Notes: generated by a model from the sequence alone, not told the origin. A stretch of DNA of 64,000 nucleotides from Setophaga petechia (GCA_024362935.1 JANCRA010000003.1:51001844-51065843); one strand, 5' to 3'; shown: positions 12,906 to 25,625, counted from the first letter of the stretch. A program made the numbers and translations.

Positions 12906-13810
12906 ATTTTTCTCCCACTTTTCCAAACTTATGGTTTAGTTTGCTGCTTGGCCCCCTTTGGGTCAGGCATGTCCTATGAAGGGAGCATTATCCCAGCCCG
13001 TGCTTCCTTTTGGGATTTATCTAAAGGCAAGCCCAGTTCAATGATGGTGCTGCATTATTAACAGACCATATGGGCATCAGGCTTGGGAGAGAGGAGCTTA
13101 ACCAGGGCACAGGAAAACAACCTTCCAGATCCTTCCTTCTCCTAATGCTTAATTCTGAGGGCAGGAAAGGGATCAAATACTGAAATACCCTGCTGGACAG
13201 CTGGGAGGGACAGGGTGCTGGGAACTGCTCTGGATCTGTAAGGAAAGGAAAGTTTAGAGTTTAAGATATAGAAAAAATAAAAGTAGTTACAGAGGTAAAT
13301 AAGGAGTGTAGAGTGCAGCACTGTGGGTTTGTGTGTCACAACATGATTGGCTACTAAAGCTCACACTGCAGGTACTTTTAAAATATCCCATTGTTGGGTT
13401 TTTTTTGCCAAAAATACCAGTCTCTGTATCAAAGCCCTTTACACTGCACTTGTTTAAAGCCAGAATAATTTAGAATTGTTCTCAGGCCTGAGATAAGCAC
13501 AGAAATGCATTTTCCCTGCTTTTTCTGTCAGGTTCATTCACTCGCTGCAAAAACTGGGTGCAGCTTCGGGCAGCACAGTATAGGAAGAACAAAAGGCTGT
13601 TGGAGAGCATCCGAAGGAGGGAATGGGCACAAGCTGGGCCCCAGCACTGTGAGCTCTTGGGTTTAAAACCCTGGGACCAAAAATCACCATCTCCACTTTG
13701 TCCTTGGGAGCCCGGGCAGGGAGCTGCAGGGGGAGGCAGCGCCCAGCTCTGAGGTTCACAGCCAGCTGCAGTTGTGTGTGTGTGCTGGGGACAGCTGGTG
13801 GCACTGGGAG
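12906..13810. other. Gene-free interval
   Basis: No supported gene, RNA or mobile element; short open frames only. Confidence 0.35.
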
Positions 13811-13811
13811 G

Positions 13812-15010
13812 GCATTGCTTGTTTCAGTTTTGTTCTGCTTCTTTCAACTGTTTGGTTTGCTCTGCTTGTTTCAGTTTTTGTTTGGTTTGTTCTGCTTGTT
13901 TCAGGTTTTTTTTTTGTTTTGGTTTTTCAGATTTTGTTACTTTTGTTTTGCTTGTTTCAGTTTTTTGTTAGTTTTGTTTTGCTTTTTTTTCAGTTTTTGT
14001 TTGTTTTGTTTTGCTTGTTTTGGGTTTTGCTTTGCTTGTTTCAGTTTCTGTTTTGCTTTGCTTGTTTCAGTTTTGCTTTGCTTGTTTCAGTTTTTGTTTT
14101 GCTTTGCTTGTTTCAGTTTTTTGTTTGTACTGTTTTGCTTGTTTCAGTTTTTGTTTGTTTGGTTTTGGTTGTTTCAATTTCTCTTAACTTTTATTTTTCA
14201 GTTTTTGTTAGTTCTGTTTTGCTTATTTCAGTTTTTTGTTTGTTTTACTTTGTTTCAGTTTTTTGTTTGTTTTGTTTTGGTTGTTTTAATTTCTCTTAAC
14301 TTTTATTTTTCAGTTTTTGTTAGTTTTGTTTTGCTTATTTCAGTTTTTCGTTAGTTTTGCTTTGCTTGTTTTGCTTTGCTTGTTTCAGTTTTTGTTTATT
14401 CTGTTTTCCTTGTTTCAGTTTTTATTTTGTTCTGCTTGTTTAAGTTTTTGTTTTGTTTTGGTTGTTTCAATTTCTCTTAACTTTTATTTTTCAGTTTTTG
14501 TTAGTTCTGTTTTGCTTATTTCAGTTTTTTGTTTGTTTTACTTTGTTTCAGTTTTTTGTTTGTTTTGTTTTGGTTGTTTTAATTTCTCTTAACTTTTATT
14601 TTTCAGTTTTTGTTAGTTTTGTTTTGCTTATTTCAGTTTTTCGTTAGTTTTGCTTTGCTTGTTTTGCTTTGCTTGTTTCAGTTTTTGTTTATTCTGTTTT
14701 CCTTGTTTCAGTTTTTATTTTGTTCTGCTTGTTTAAGTTTTTGTTTTGTTTTGGTTGTTTCAATTTCTCTTAACTTTTATTTTTCAGGTTTTGGTAGTTT
14801 TATTTTGCTTGTTTCAGATTTTGTTTATTTTGTTTCACTTGTTTCAGTTTTTGTTTTGTTTTGCTTTGCTTGTTTCAGTTTCTGTTTGTTTTGTTTTGCT
14901 CTTTTTCAGTTTTTGTTAGTTTTGTTTTGCTTTTTTCGTTTTTGTTTTGTTTTGCTTGTTTCAGTTTTTGTTTTCTTCTGCTTGTTTCAGTTTTTTGCTT
15001 GTTTTTATAG
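13812..15010. repeat. T-rich satellite-like array with 293-bp higher-order repeat
   Basis: Basic words are TTTTGCTTGTTTCAG and TTTTTGTTTTG. Superimposed is a larger unit: CAATTTCTCTTAACTTTTAT occurs at 14175, 14468 and 14761, exactly 293 bp apart, with intervening sequence almost identical. Spurious Phe/Leu/Cys/Val-rich frames up to 218 codons result. Dozens of TTTCAG words mimic splice acceptors. Confidence 0.9.
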
Positions 15011-15724
15011 GGTTTTTAGTGGTTTGTTGCTGGTTTTCACTGCTGCAGGCACAGACGCTGTCCCGTGTGTGCCTCCCCCTGCCCCACCCCATTCCTGGAG
15101 GATTTAGGGCGGAATTTTGGGGTGACCCTGTTCCCCTCCTGCAGGACCTGAGCCCAGCCCATGGAGCAGGCATTTCTGCTGGTTGGCACTGCCCAGGTGA
15201 GTGGAAGGCTCAGCTTTGGGCTGGTGGCACCCCTCAGTCTGGAGAGACAAGTGACTCAGTCCCAGGAGTGTTCTGGCTGGTGTTTAATGCCTGCTTTGTG
15301 CTCCCTTGCCCTGCCTGGAGCTGCAGGGACCCCTCCACCCCTGATGGGGCTGATGGAATTGCTCTCTGGGCATCCTCCCTGCTCTCCTCCCATTCCCAGC
15401 CCTCTTTAACCTCTCCAGCCAGGCCATCACTCTGAAAGAGGCTCCATTCCCATCCTCTGCTAATTATTGGTTTTGAACTGGAGCTCTCCCCACTCAGGAA
15501 AGTGTCCATTTTTGTGGGGTGCCACCCTTTCCCTGTTTTTGCACAAGGAACCTCACCTGGGGCTCTCTGAACGGCCTCACCCCAGGCTGGATGGCTGCAG
15601 AAAAGCAGAATTAAGAATGAAAAAGGGTTGGGAATGGGTTGTGCTTCCCCCAGGGGGAGATGTGGGGCTGTCACTTGGCCTGGCCTCTTTGCTGTAATGA
15701 ATAATGTTCTCCTTGGGCTGCAGG
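15011..15724. other. Gene-free interval
   Basis: A segment at 15144-15195 is flanked by CTGCAG and CAG|GTGAGTGG and could be a small exon, but nothing supports coding. No other feature seen. Confidence 0.3.
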
Positions 15725-15905
15725 AGAGCATCCCGGGGCTCCAGCCCCTTTCCTCTATCCCAAGGTGCTCCAAGCTGCCCTTGGAAATTTCCAGGGATCC
15801 AGGGGCAGCCCCAGCTGCTCTGGGCACCCTGTGCCAGGGCCTGCCCACCCTCCCAGGGAATTCCTTCCCAAAATCCCATCCAAACCCCCTCTCTTTCCTT
15901 TTGCA
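15725..15905 (-). mobile_element. CR1 LINE 3'-region fragment
   Basis: The + strand reads as the reverse complement of CR1 3' sequence: TCCAGGGATCCAGGGGCAGC, then CTCTGGGCACCCTGTGCCAG, then a degraded form of the usual GAATTTCTTCC stretch. It is truncated and diverged. Confidence 0.7.
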
Positions 15906-16865
15906 GCCATTCCCAGCGTCCTGCTGCTCCAAGCCCTTGCAAACAGCCTCTCTCCATTTTTCTTGGTCCTGAAATCCTGATTATCTTTCTGAGGAATTCG
16001 TGATTGCCTGCACATTCTGTGGTGTTTTGGGATAATGGGAATTGATATTCATCAGCAGTCTTACATGGGAATTTGTAACAACCTCCAAAAAGAGAAAGGC
16101 TTGTTTGAGATGTGTAATGATCATGTTCTTGCACAGCTGCTTTTGTGAGGGGGGGATAATTTGGCAGCGCTGGAGCTGCTGTTGCCTCTGCAGTTGGAGG
16201 TGAAATGATGGAGTGAATGTTCCCTCCTGAGGCCCCCAGAGCTGCTGCTGGAGCTGGAGGCAGCTCTGGAGAGAGCCTGGAGCCTGCTGAGCTGCACTGG
16301 GGTAAATTGGTGTCATTGCACTGCACTGCCTTCACCAAAAAAGAAATTATCTGATTTCTCTTAAACCTTTAGGAAAAGGAATTCATGCTAAAATGGCCTT
16401 ATCTTTTATTTTTTTCCCCCTACATATAATGTTGGATCCTATGTGATAATTTATCCATAGAAACACTTTTTTTTCCTCCCTCTACTCCTAATGAAGAAAA
16501 TCCTTGAATGTGAAAAGGCCAGAGGCTGGTACAAGCTAAACAGAGGAGGATTAAGATCAAATACAAAACCATGGTGCAACAAGATAAGAGGCAACACAGC
16601 CTCAGAACAAAATATTTAGATAAGGATTATTTGGGACACTGCAGGGAAAGGCTCTGCTTTTCCTCCCCATGCTCCTCATCCCCTCTCCAGCCTCTCCCTT
16701 TGGTTGTTGTCCTTGGAGATGCTCAAGAAGTTGCCACTGAGTGAGGACAGTGCTGCAGAAGCCACCATGGAAAGGAACCTGACCTGGCTGGTTTGGCAGA
16801 AGAACAATTCCCTGCTCCTGCTTTCCTGCAGAGGGGGAATTCTGGGGTAATGACACCTGTGTCAC
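15906..16865. other. Gene-free interval
   Basis: Nothing supportable seen apart from unique-looking sequence. Confidence 0.35.
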
Positions 16866-16867
16866 AA

Positions 16868-17435
16868 ATCTATTTTTTTTTTTAATTTTTAAATTTTATT
16901 TTTATTCTTATCTATATATATATTTTATATATTAACCCCATCATATATAAATAAAACCTTATATATATAAATATTATATTTATTAGAATATTAAAATTTA
17001 ATTAAAAATATTAAATATTATATTTACTAAAACACTAATCAAAATTTATTATTTATTATAAATTATAAAATTATAATAAATTTTAAAATATATATTTATA
17101 TAAATATATAAATATATATATAAATAAATATAAATATATTTCTATATATTTCTATATATTTTATATATTTTAATATATACATATTTATGTATCTTTAGAT
17201 ATATAATATTATCTATTATCTATTATATTATATATAGAGATTTTATGCATTATATTAAATATAATATATAGAAGATATATTATGTACTATATATTTTCTT
17301 TTTATATATTATACCTAAAATATGCACTATACATATAAATATATAGAAAATATTTTAATATATTTATATATGACATATTTATATACATGTTTTATATACT
17401 AAAATAGAATACATTATTTCATTATATAAATGTAG
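16868..17435. repeat. ~570-bp AT island
   Basis: Almost pure A/T made of ATATAT, TTTATATA and TATTTA words without a fixed period. It is likely an expanded, degenerate microsatellite with strong duplex instability. Confidence 0.85.
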
Positions 17436-17905
17436 AAATGCAAAACCAAGATAGATCAGAGTTGCCATGGGTGTGAACCTGTTTCCCCAGTAATCTTTAA
17501 TTTCATGATAGGAGCCAACACTATTGATTTTGCCTAAGGCGTTTGACCAAAAGGGAATTATTTTTTTAAATCTGCTGTGGGAAGTGATTTTTATTTAAAT
17601 AATTGCAGTGGGATTTGTTGGCATTGCCAGAAGAGGAAGCCTTGTTGTAGTTATTTGACAGCAAAGTGCTTGAGGAGCCTTTCAGGGCAGAGGGGCTGTT
17701 ACTGTGGGACAATTAATTGTTTTTTTCCCATGACAAAATAATGCTCCCAGGGACAGGGTGGGGTTATTGGGGTGTCTGTGCATGGGGAAGCCATTCCCTG
17801 TGTCCTGTCCCTCCATGCCTTGTCCCCAGTCCCTCTCCAGCTCTCCTGGAGCCCCTTCAGGTCCTGCAAGGGCTCTGAGCTCTCCCTGGAGCCTTCTCCT
17901 CTCCA
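17436..17905. other. Gene-free interval
   Basis: No feature is supported. It ends in CTCCAGGTGAG, the target of the following LTR insertion. Confidence 0.3.
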
Positions 17906-17911
17906 GGTGAG

Positions 17912-18335
17912 TGTCACTGTCACATTTTCTGAAAAATCCCCTTTTTCAGCCCAGGAAATCCCCTTTTGTTTGAGCCCAGGATTCTTCTCCTGGGAAACTG
18001 AGAAGCCGCAGAGGAAAATTAAAACAATGATTTTTCTCATTTGCTTCTCCTGTGTTTTGCTGCTTTGGAATGTGGTTGGAGATTGTTTCTCCAACGAGGG
18101 AATTGTTTTTGCTTAATGCCAATCCATGTCAGGCTGTGTCAGACTCAGAGGAGTCAGCCATGAGTTTTTTATTATCTTTTAGCCTTCTGTCTGTATCCTT
18201 TCTCTATTCTTTAGTATAGTTTATTATAGCAGTCTTTAATGTAAGTACATAAAAGAATTAATTAGCTCTCTAAGAACATGGAGTCACATTCAATCATTCC
18301 TCCCAATGATGGTGGGAATGATTGAATCTGACACA
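17912..18335 (+). mobile_element. Solo LTR of a songbird endogenous retrovirus with 6-bp target-site duplication
   Basis: The element starts TGTCACTGTCAC and ends TGACACA. It is flanked on both sides by GGTGAG (17906-17911 and 18336-18341). Internal words such as TTGCTTCTCCTGTGTTTTGC, AGCCTTCTGTCTGTATCC and CTAAGAACATGGAGTCA match an LTR family I know from songbird genomes. The 424-bp length and 6-bp duplication fit a class II (beta/alpha-like) ERV. No internal region remains, so it arose by LTR-LTR recombination. Strand is inferred from recall of the family. Confidence 0.8.
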
Positions 18336-19915
18336 GGTGAGCAGCCCCAGCTCTCCCAGCCTGGCTCCAGCCCTGCAGCAGCTCTGGAGCCTCCTCTGGG
18401 CTCTCTCCAGGTGCTGCTGTGTCCCCAGGGCTGCAGGTGGGCTCTCACCTGGGCTCTCCATCCATTCTCTGCCCTGGTAAGCAGGTAAATGTGAATTTTT
18501 GCTCCAATTCCCACCTGTGAAATCTCAGTGCAGTCATTGAGGGAGGTTAGAGCCCAGCCCTTGGGTAAAACCAAATGAGTGGTTTTTATCTTTAATGAAG
18601 ATAACAGCTGGAAGAGCTGTCAGCCAGCGTGGGCAGCCCTCCACAGCAGGAATGGCAGGAATGCTGCACACAAGAGCCTGGGGACCTGTGAGAAGAGAAA
18701 ATGAAAGGTAACTTGGTGATGGTGGTGTAACCTCCAATAGGTTGGAGCCACAGATTATAAGGTTTGAGCAGAGATGGGAAACTTTTAATCAAATCAGCTT
18801 GGGCAGTATCCATCTGAGGGTTCAGCTCTCTCTGAGCCAGAGACTTCAGGGAGCTGAGCCTATGAAGCTCTTTGGCCACTACAGAACTCCTATTTTGGAG
18901 CTGTGTCCCTGTTCCAAGCCTGGAAAGTGTTGTAGACCCATATTTTTAGGACATTTTAGGTCCAAATGCACAGAATAAAAGCGCCTGCAGCTCTCAGCCT
19001 CTCTGGAGAGGAGCAAGGGGAGGAGGGCAGAGCTCCAAGCAGGGAAACACACAGGGTGTGCAGAAAAGTTGGAAACTGACTTCAGAGGTATTAATTTCTT
19101 AACAGAGTGGGAATGGGGGAAAAAATGGAAAAGTGAAATTATGCCTGCATGTATTTGTTTTCCACTGTGCCAACAGGATCCTGCAGCTGACAGTGAGCTG
19201 TGATGAACTACTCACAGGCATTTTGATATTTCCCCATGATGAAATGACATGTCTGAATGCAGAGAAGAACAACTAATGAGATTCCTGCCTTGCCCCTCTC
19301 CTGTGTTTTAATTATAAACAAGCAGATGCAATTCATAACATCAAATAAGATTTCCCCACATTTCCTTCCAAAAATGGTTTTGAGCAAGATAAGGCACTTA
19401 AATTTAATCCTTCCAAGAATGCACAAACACTGAATCCCTGATGCAGACACAATCTTACCACGAATTTATGTGGAAGCTTAATGCTTTTGTAAATTAATCA
19501 ATAACATGGTTAAATTATATTTGCTCAGCTAATTATTATCCATGTCCTGGAAATTAGAACTGCATCAGTCCCAGGGAGAAACCAGCCCTGCTGTTTGTGC
19601 CCTGTTGCTGTTTACCTGCTGATGCATTATTGAAGTGTTTGTTTGTTCTGCTGGGCTGGGAGCTTTCCCTTTGCTGCTTCAGTGGCAACCAGGGGGCTGC
19701 AGAGCCCTGCAATGATAATTCCATTTTTTTTTCCTGTGTTGACCTTGCCAAATCCATTCCAGCAGGGAAATGCTGTGCATTTCTGGGCTCTCCTCCAAAC
19801 CCTCCTTGGAGGGGCAGGATTTCACCCCCTGGGAAACCCTGGGAACATTTTTGATGCTGGGGATGGACCTTGAGTGGGTTCTCAGTGATTTTGAAGGGCA
19901 CAGCTTCCACTGCGG

Positions 19916-19978
19916 GTAGATGAGATGATGTTCAGGGGCTCCTTCTGACCTGAACTCTTCTGTGATTCCAGGAATCTG
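19916..19978 (+). mobile_element. CR1 LINE 3' tail
   Basis: GATGATGTTCAGGGGCTCCT followed by TCTGACCTGAACTCTTCTGT and GATTCCA resembles the CR1 3' terminus, which ends in ATTCTATG-type octamers. It is severely 5' truncated. Confidence 0.6.
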
Positions 19979-20149
19979 ATTATCCAAGAAATTTCCCTGC
20001 TCGGTTTTCCTGAAGTCCCGTATTCAGCAGTGATTGCAGCAGGCAAAGCAGCAAAAACCCAAAAGGACAAATCAGGACTCCAAGCAGAAGGAGAGGTCAC
20101 CTGCCTTCCCCTTGTCCATGTTTTTATGGGCACAGCTCCCAGCATGGTG

Positions 20150-20212
20150 TGGATGAGATGATGTTCAGGGGTTCCTTCTGACCTGAATTTTTCTGTGATT
20201 CCAGGAATTTGG
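20150..20212 (+). mobile_element. CR1 LINE 3' tail, second copy
   Basis: It matches the tail at 19916 word for word over most of its length (GATGATGTTCAGGGG, CCTTCTGACCTGAA, TCTGTGATTCCAGGAAT). The similarity extends to VNCCAAGAAAT-type flanks (CCAAGAAAT in both), so this may be a local ~230-bp duplication rather than a second insertion. Confidence 0.55.
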
Positions 20213-21502
20213 TTGTCCAAGAAATGTTTTCCTGAAGTCCTGTACCTGGACACCCATCACTGCCTGCTGCAGAAAACCCAAAGGGGCAGATCAAAGCTCC
20301 AAGGGCCAGAAGCAGGAGAGGCCCCCTGCCTTCCCTTTTTCCATGTTTTCCATGCTTTTATGGGCAGCAGCCAGCTGCAGAGGTTGGGTAAGTCACTGGA
20401 CATGAAAAACAAACTGAAAGTGGAAAGATTCATGGAATGCTTCTGACTTTGCCTCCCCTCCTAGCCATGGTTTTACACACACAAACACACCTGGGCTGCA
20501 CAAAATATCCCCTGAAAATGGGACTTCTATCCCTTCTCTGAACCCTGGCCTATTCAGCACTCGTGAAAAGCTTTCTGCTTTTGAAAAGATATAAATGGCA
20601 AGAGAAAAAGAAAGTTCAGATGAATAGCAGCAGGCTTGGATTTCAATATCCAGCTAGTTATAACCTAAATTGTTCTTTTACTGTGTAACAAATTAGGTTT
20701 TCTCTTAACATATGGAGTTCAATTTGGCCACAGGAGTATCCTGGTTTATGCCTGGGTTTTTATTTCCCATGCTAGGGCACATTCAGAGATTGGGCTGAAT
20801 ATTTCATGCATACATTCATAGCTATAAGAATTTGTAAAAAGGATCTACTGTTCCCTGTCTGTTTGGGGGTTTTTTCTTAGATTTTTACCCGTGGTTTCTG
20901 TTGTTCTGGTTTTCACAGTTATCTTCACCTGGAATTTTCCAGGAAAGAAAAAAAGAAATACAAGAACTCTTCAATGGGCAGCTCACCTTTTTCCCATAAA
21001 TCTAAATGGGTTTGTTTTCCTAAACAGAAGAGGTGTTTTTCTGAATTATTTGTGCAGGTCTGGCTCTCTCAGCTCCTGGGGCTTCCCACTGCAAATTCCC
21101 ATCACAGGCCAATTGCTGATTTCTGCAGAGGAAAACAATTTGTTAGGTGGCTTAAATGCCATGCTGAGGAGCTGAATGTGCAATCCTGGGAGCACGTGGG
21201 GATCTCTGGAATCCACCATATATATATATAAAATATTCCAGCACACCCCAGGGACTGCACCAGGGCTTCCCATCCCTCAGTATGAACACAGCCACTGTTA
21301 AGGGCAGGGTTTGGGCCTCTTTATTATTAATTTTTAAAATAATTCCTCCAATGCAGAGCACTTGCCTCAGAAGGGACATTTATCCCCAGTGGCTCTGGCT
21401 GCTTCCAGCTCTTCCAGAAGAGGGCAGAGAGAACCTGCCTTGGCCTCTTGCTGCTTTCTGCTGTGCCTGGGGGCTCAGCCACCCCAGAGGGCTCTGGGTG
21501 AT

Positions 21503-22125
21503 GTTCTTTTGGTAGCGCTTTCTGTTCTTTTGGTAGTACTTTGGTTATTTTGATAGTAACTTTGGTTATTTTGGTAATACTTTGCTTATTTTGGTGGTGT
21601 CTTGTGTTATTTTTGTAGTGCTTTGTGTTATTTTGGTAGTGCTTTGGGTTATTTTAGTAGCAGCTTGTGTTATTTTGGTGTATTCTGGGTTATTTTGATA
21701 GTGCCTTTGTTTATTTTGGAAGTACTTTGGTTATTTTGGTAGTATTTTAGGTTATTTTGGTAGTAACCTGTGTTATTTTGGTAGTTCTTTTTTTATTTTG
21801 ATAGGGGCTTGGGTTATTTTGATAGTAACTTGTTATTGGGTTATTTTGGCAGTGCCTTGGGTTATTTTTGATAATAACTTATGTTATTTTGGAAGTGCCT
21901 TGGGTTATTTTGGAAGTGCTTTGGGTTATTTTGGAAGTACTTAGGTGATTTTGGAAGTACTTTAGGTTATTTTGGTAGTAACCTGTGTTATTTTGGTAGT
22001 TCGCTTTTTATTTTGATAGGAGCTTGGGTTATTTTGATAGTAACTTGTTATTGGGTTATTTTTGTAATGCCTTGGGGTTTTTTTGTTGTACTTTTGTTAT
22101 TTTGGCAGTGCCTTGGAACAGCTTT
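21503..22125. repeat. ~21-bp minisatellite (GGTTATTTTGGTAGTGCTTT type)
   Basis: About 28 degenerate units of GGTTATTTTGGTAGT(G/A)CTTT in tandem. A segment around 21720-21850 recurs at about 21955-22060, showing a second duplication level. Spurious open frames encode a Trp/Leu/Gly-rich periodic peptide. Confidence 0.85.
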
Positions 22126-25100
22126 TGTGTGGTGAGGCTCTGCTCTTGCTTTGGGGTGCATTTTGTGTGACAAACTGCAATAAAGTGCTTGAGGTTACAC
22201 CACGGTATGAAATCCTGCCCTGCTGCAATGATGAGCTGAGTTAAGCAGCTGAGGGTTTTTGGGTTTCTTTCTGCCTGGGAAAGAAGGGATAACAGTGAAT
22301 AAAGACAAGATAATAATGGTTTAAAAGAAAAGCATTCACTCAGGGATTGATTTACTGTAGGCTTAATGGAGGGTTGCCTGGAGAGTTTATCCAGCAGAGG
22401 AAGGTAAGCTGAAATACATGAAAAAATATCCCTTATTTCAGAGAATAAACACAGCTCTCTGTGTACTTCCTAATTATCCTCCTCTCAGCAAAAGTTAATA
22501 TTTCCTTTGTAGCCCATTTAGGTCAAACTCATTCACAACCTTTTTCTAGAGGCAGAAAACTCATGGCTTACAGCATTTCTCTTCCAGCATTGCACACACC
22601 ACAAACAGTGGATGCTTGCCACAGGACTCTTGTGGTATGTATATATATATATTTAAAATTATTATTTATTTATTTTTTTAAAGATACATAATTTTTTACT
22701 ACTTATGTTTATATACAGGGATCTCTTGTACAATCAGCTCTCGATTTTTGCTGAGACTCACACACACCAGCACAGTTTACAGGCATAAGGAACATAACCA
22801 ACGACAGTATTTGCTCACAGCTCCCATTAAAGCAGGCTAAATTACATTATTCCCATTAAGATCATGTTGCCATGATAAGCAATGATGTAAAGAAACAAAG
22901 CCCAATAAAAAATGAGTAAATCCAGACAAATTTGTTTAATGAATGACTCAAACCAATCAATAGCAGCAATATTTTAATAGGATTTTGCAAGCAATTAATA
23001 AAGTGTAACTGCAGACACAGAAATGAATGGAATCTTGCCTTTGACTGAGCTGGGAACATAATTCAATTTGTGGTGTCTGATGGAGCACAGCATTCCTGTT
23101 CTAGAGCTTGACTGACTGGTTTAAATATTTAAATGTTTTATTGGAAGTTTTTGATGTGAAACCTTTTTTCCTGCTTAGGAACAAGAGAAGGGATCTGGGG
23201 AATGAGCAGGAGAGCTGCCCAGAGCTGATCCAAGGGGCTCTGCCCTGTCCCACTCTGCACTCTGGGCATTGCATCCCATGGAATTGGAGCCCTTCCAGGT
23301 GACATGGATTCACACCTAAAAAGGCTCCTTTGCCTCAGGTGGGTGAATTTCCCTCTAGAACATCCCAAAAGTTCCCATTCCATTCTGGAGCCCCAGAACA
23401 CCCAGATTATGGGTGGGTAAATGCACCACGACTGCCCCTGAGGGCTGTGCCTGCAGCAACACCTGCAGAGCTGCCTGTTCTGCAGTGCCCTTGGAAATCC
23501 CTCCCAGCCCTCTGCAATCATTTTTATTAAAAAGTTTGGAGAAAGCTTGAACTCAATCATCTCCTTACAGCCGAGGCTGCTCCATGATTTCCTTCCCAGA
23601 AATCTTTCCCTGCTAACACCTGACGTCTGCAGCCTCTCCTGCTCAGGCCCTTCCCTTCCCCTCCAGTCCTTTCCTCTCTGTCACCCCCCTTACATTCATT
23701 TACCACCTTAAGCTGTTTTTGGCTGCTTCTCCTCTCCCTTTTCAGGTTTGTCGTCCCAAACCCACACAGAGAATTCCAGGGGGAAGCTGCCCAGAGAATT
23801 CCAGGGGGAAGCTGCCCAGAGAATTCCAGGGGAGCCTCCCAGCTGCAGAGCACTTGGAGCACGCTCCCCCAGGTGATCACAGCCCAGGTAAGGGATTCCC
23901 AGAGCCAGGAGAGCCCTTCCAGGGTGTGTGGGATTCCCTGCACCCCGTTACCCAGGCTGTGGGGCTCAGTCAGGGCCAGCACATTCCCCAAAGGGATGTC
24001 TAAATTGGATTTCCTTGCTGCACTCCCTCCTTTGTGGTTGGATTCCTGAGGGGAGGAGGGTGAGACCCCAGGTAAATCCTTGCCTTCAACAGCAGCAGAA
24101 ATCAGTGTGTGGAAATAGGAATGTGGCATGTGGCAGTTCTCCTCCCAGTACAGCCTTTTGTTGTTTTGGTTTTTTTCGGCTTCTGCCTGCATTTTACATT
24201 CTTTTTGCTCTCTGCCATCCCTCCAGTGTCTCTGTTCCTCCCCATGTCCTGCCAGGTTCTTTAATAAGGCCTAAATAGATTAGATTTAATCCACTTTTGA
24301 CACCAAACAAAACCCGAACTTATTTTTTGCTACATCCATGCTGAATTTTATTTTGCTTCCCATTTACTTCCTGAGGAATTGTTAAGCCTCATCCACGTGT
24401 GCATCCCTACGGTGCCCAGTGCAATTAATGCAGGATAACATGCTCAGGATCAGAGGAGCTGCTCTCCCTGCCTGCTCCAGGCACTCCTTTGGTAGATTTC
24501 CCTCTGTGCCTGCCCCAGGAGTGCTCCTGAGCCTCAGGCTCAGCTCAGGGGGCTGCAGCACAGCCAACAGGATGAGCTCTGGACATTGTGTCTGGATTGG
24601 TGCTGGATCAGAGCCCCCTCCCTCCTCTGCAGGTGCATGTGTGAGGATGGGCACTCTGAAATGAAAGGCAGAGAGGTTGTTCAAAGAGGAATTGATCCTG
24701 CTCGAGGGGAGGCAGCTCAGTGCTGTAATTAATTAAACACTGAGGCTCACTGGCAGGCTCTGTTCGTCCTGGGGGCTGGGGATGCTCCACTTCTCCCTTT
24801 TCCAGGGGCACCAGCACTTTCAGAGCCAGAGAGGGAGCAGAAGGTGGAGCTCCAGGAGAGATTCAGATGAGCATCCTGATCTGAAGGGAAGAGCAGATGG
24901 AAATCAGGGAGAGATGAGCTGGAAGGGCTACGTGCTCCCCCAGAGCTCCCTCTCTCCTCTCTGGAGGCACATTTTGGCCTGGACAGTTTGGATAAGAACT
25001 GCTCTTGTCCTCCTGAGGCAGGGAAACATTCAAACAGCACAGCACAGGGATGGTGCACAGGGATTTCCCCTGAATTCCTCCCATCTGACTCCAAATCTGT

Positions 25101-25320
25101 GGTACCTGCAGTGCCCACCCTGGCATTTGGGGGACGATCAGGAGGTTTCCCAGGTCCCAGATACTCACAGAGTTTTGGGGTTTTATCCCAGCCTGTCTCC
25201 TGTAAATTTTTAAAAGCTACAAAACTCTCTTTAAGCTCCTGAAATTTGCCTGCAGATTCCATTTGGAGCTTTCCCTCTGCTGCCTCCTTCCCCTCAGCTT
25301 CCAACAGATGGAACCATCCT
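22126..25320. other. Gene-free interval
   Basis: No gene is supported. A 25-bp unit (AGAGAATTCCAGGGGGAAGC...) is repeated 2.5 times at 23767-23835. TA-rich sequence lies at 22625-22700. Confidence 0.35.
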
Positions 25321-25324
25321 GCAC

Positions 25325-25625
25325 CAGTGTCCCCTGGGTGTCCCCTGGGTGTCCCCTGCACCCACGGCAGTGTCCCCTGGGATTCCCCTGGTCCCCAGCA
25401 GTGTCCCCTGGGTGTCCCCGTGTCCCCTGAGTGTCCCTGCACTCACAGCAGTGTTCCCTGGGTGTCCCTGCACTCACAGCAGTGTCCCCAGCAGTGTCCC
25501 CTGGGATTCCCCTGGTCCCACAGCAGTTTCCCCATGTCCCACAGCCGTGTCCCCTGGGATTCCCCTGGTCCCACAGCAGTGTCCCCATGTCCCACAGCAG
25601 TGTCACCTGGGTGTCCCCTCTCCTG
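25325..25625. repeat. C-rich minisatellite (CAGTGTCCCCTGGGTGTCCC type)
   Basis: Variable ~20-40-bp units of CAGCAGTGTCCCC, TGGGTGTCCC and TGGGATTCCCCTGGTCCC are repeated for 300 bp. The - strand is correspondingly G-run rich. Spurious frames on both strands are ignored. Confidence 0.85.

Larger units (their letters stand above)
18342..21500. other. Gene-free interval with CR1 tails
   Basis: No gene is supported. Two CR1 tails are listed separately; a short TA microsatellite lies at 21220-21232. Confidence 0.35.

Noticed and set aside
13698..15107. Long Phe/Leu/Cys-rich open frames (up to 218 codons)
   Set aside because: They are translations of the T-rich tandem array and occur in several frames at once; no start context, domain or third-position signal.
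15577..16338. 253-codon - strand frame
   Set aside because: Overlaps the CR1 fragment; no Met-context, domain or conservation cue.
23557..24192. 211-codon - strand frame
   Set aside because: No recognisable domain; overlaps a short 25-bp repeat and has no splice or promoter context.
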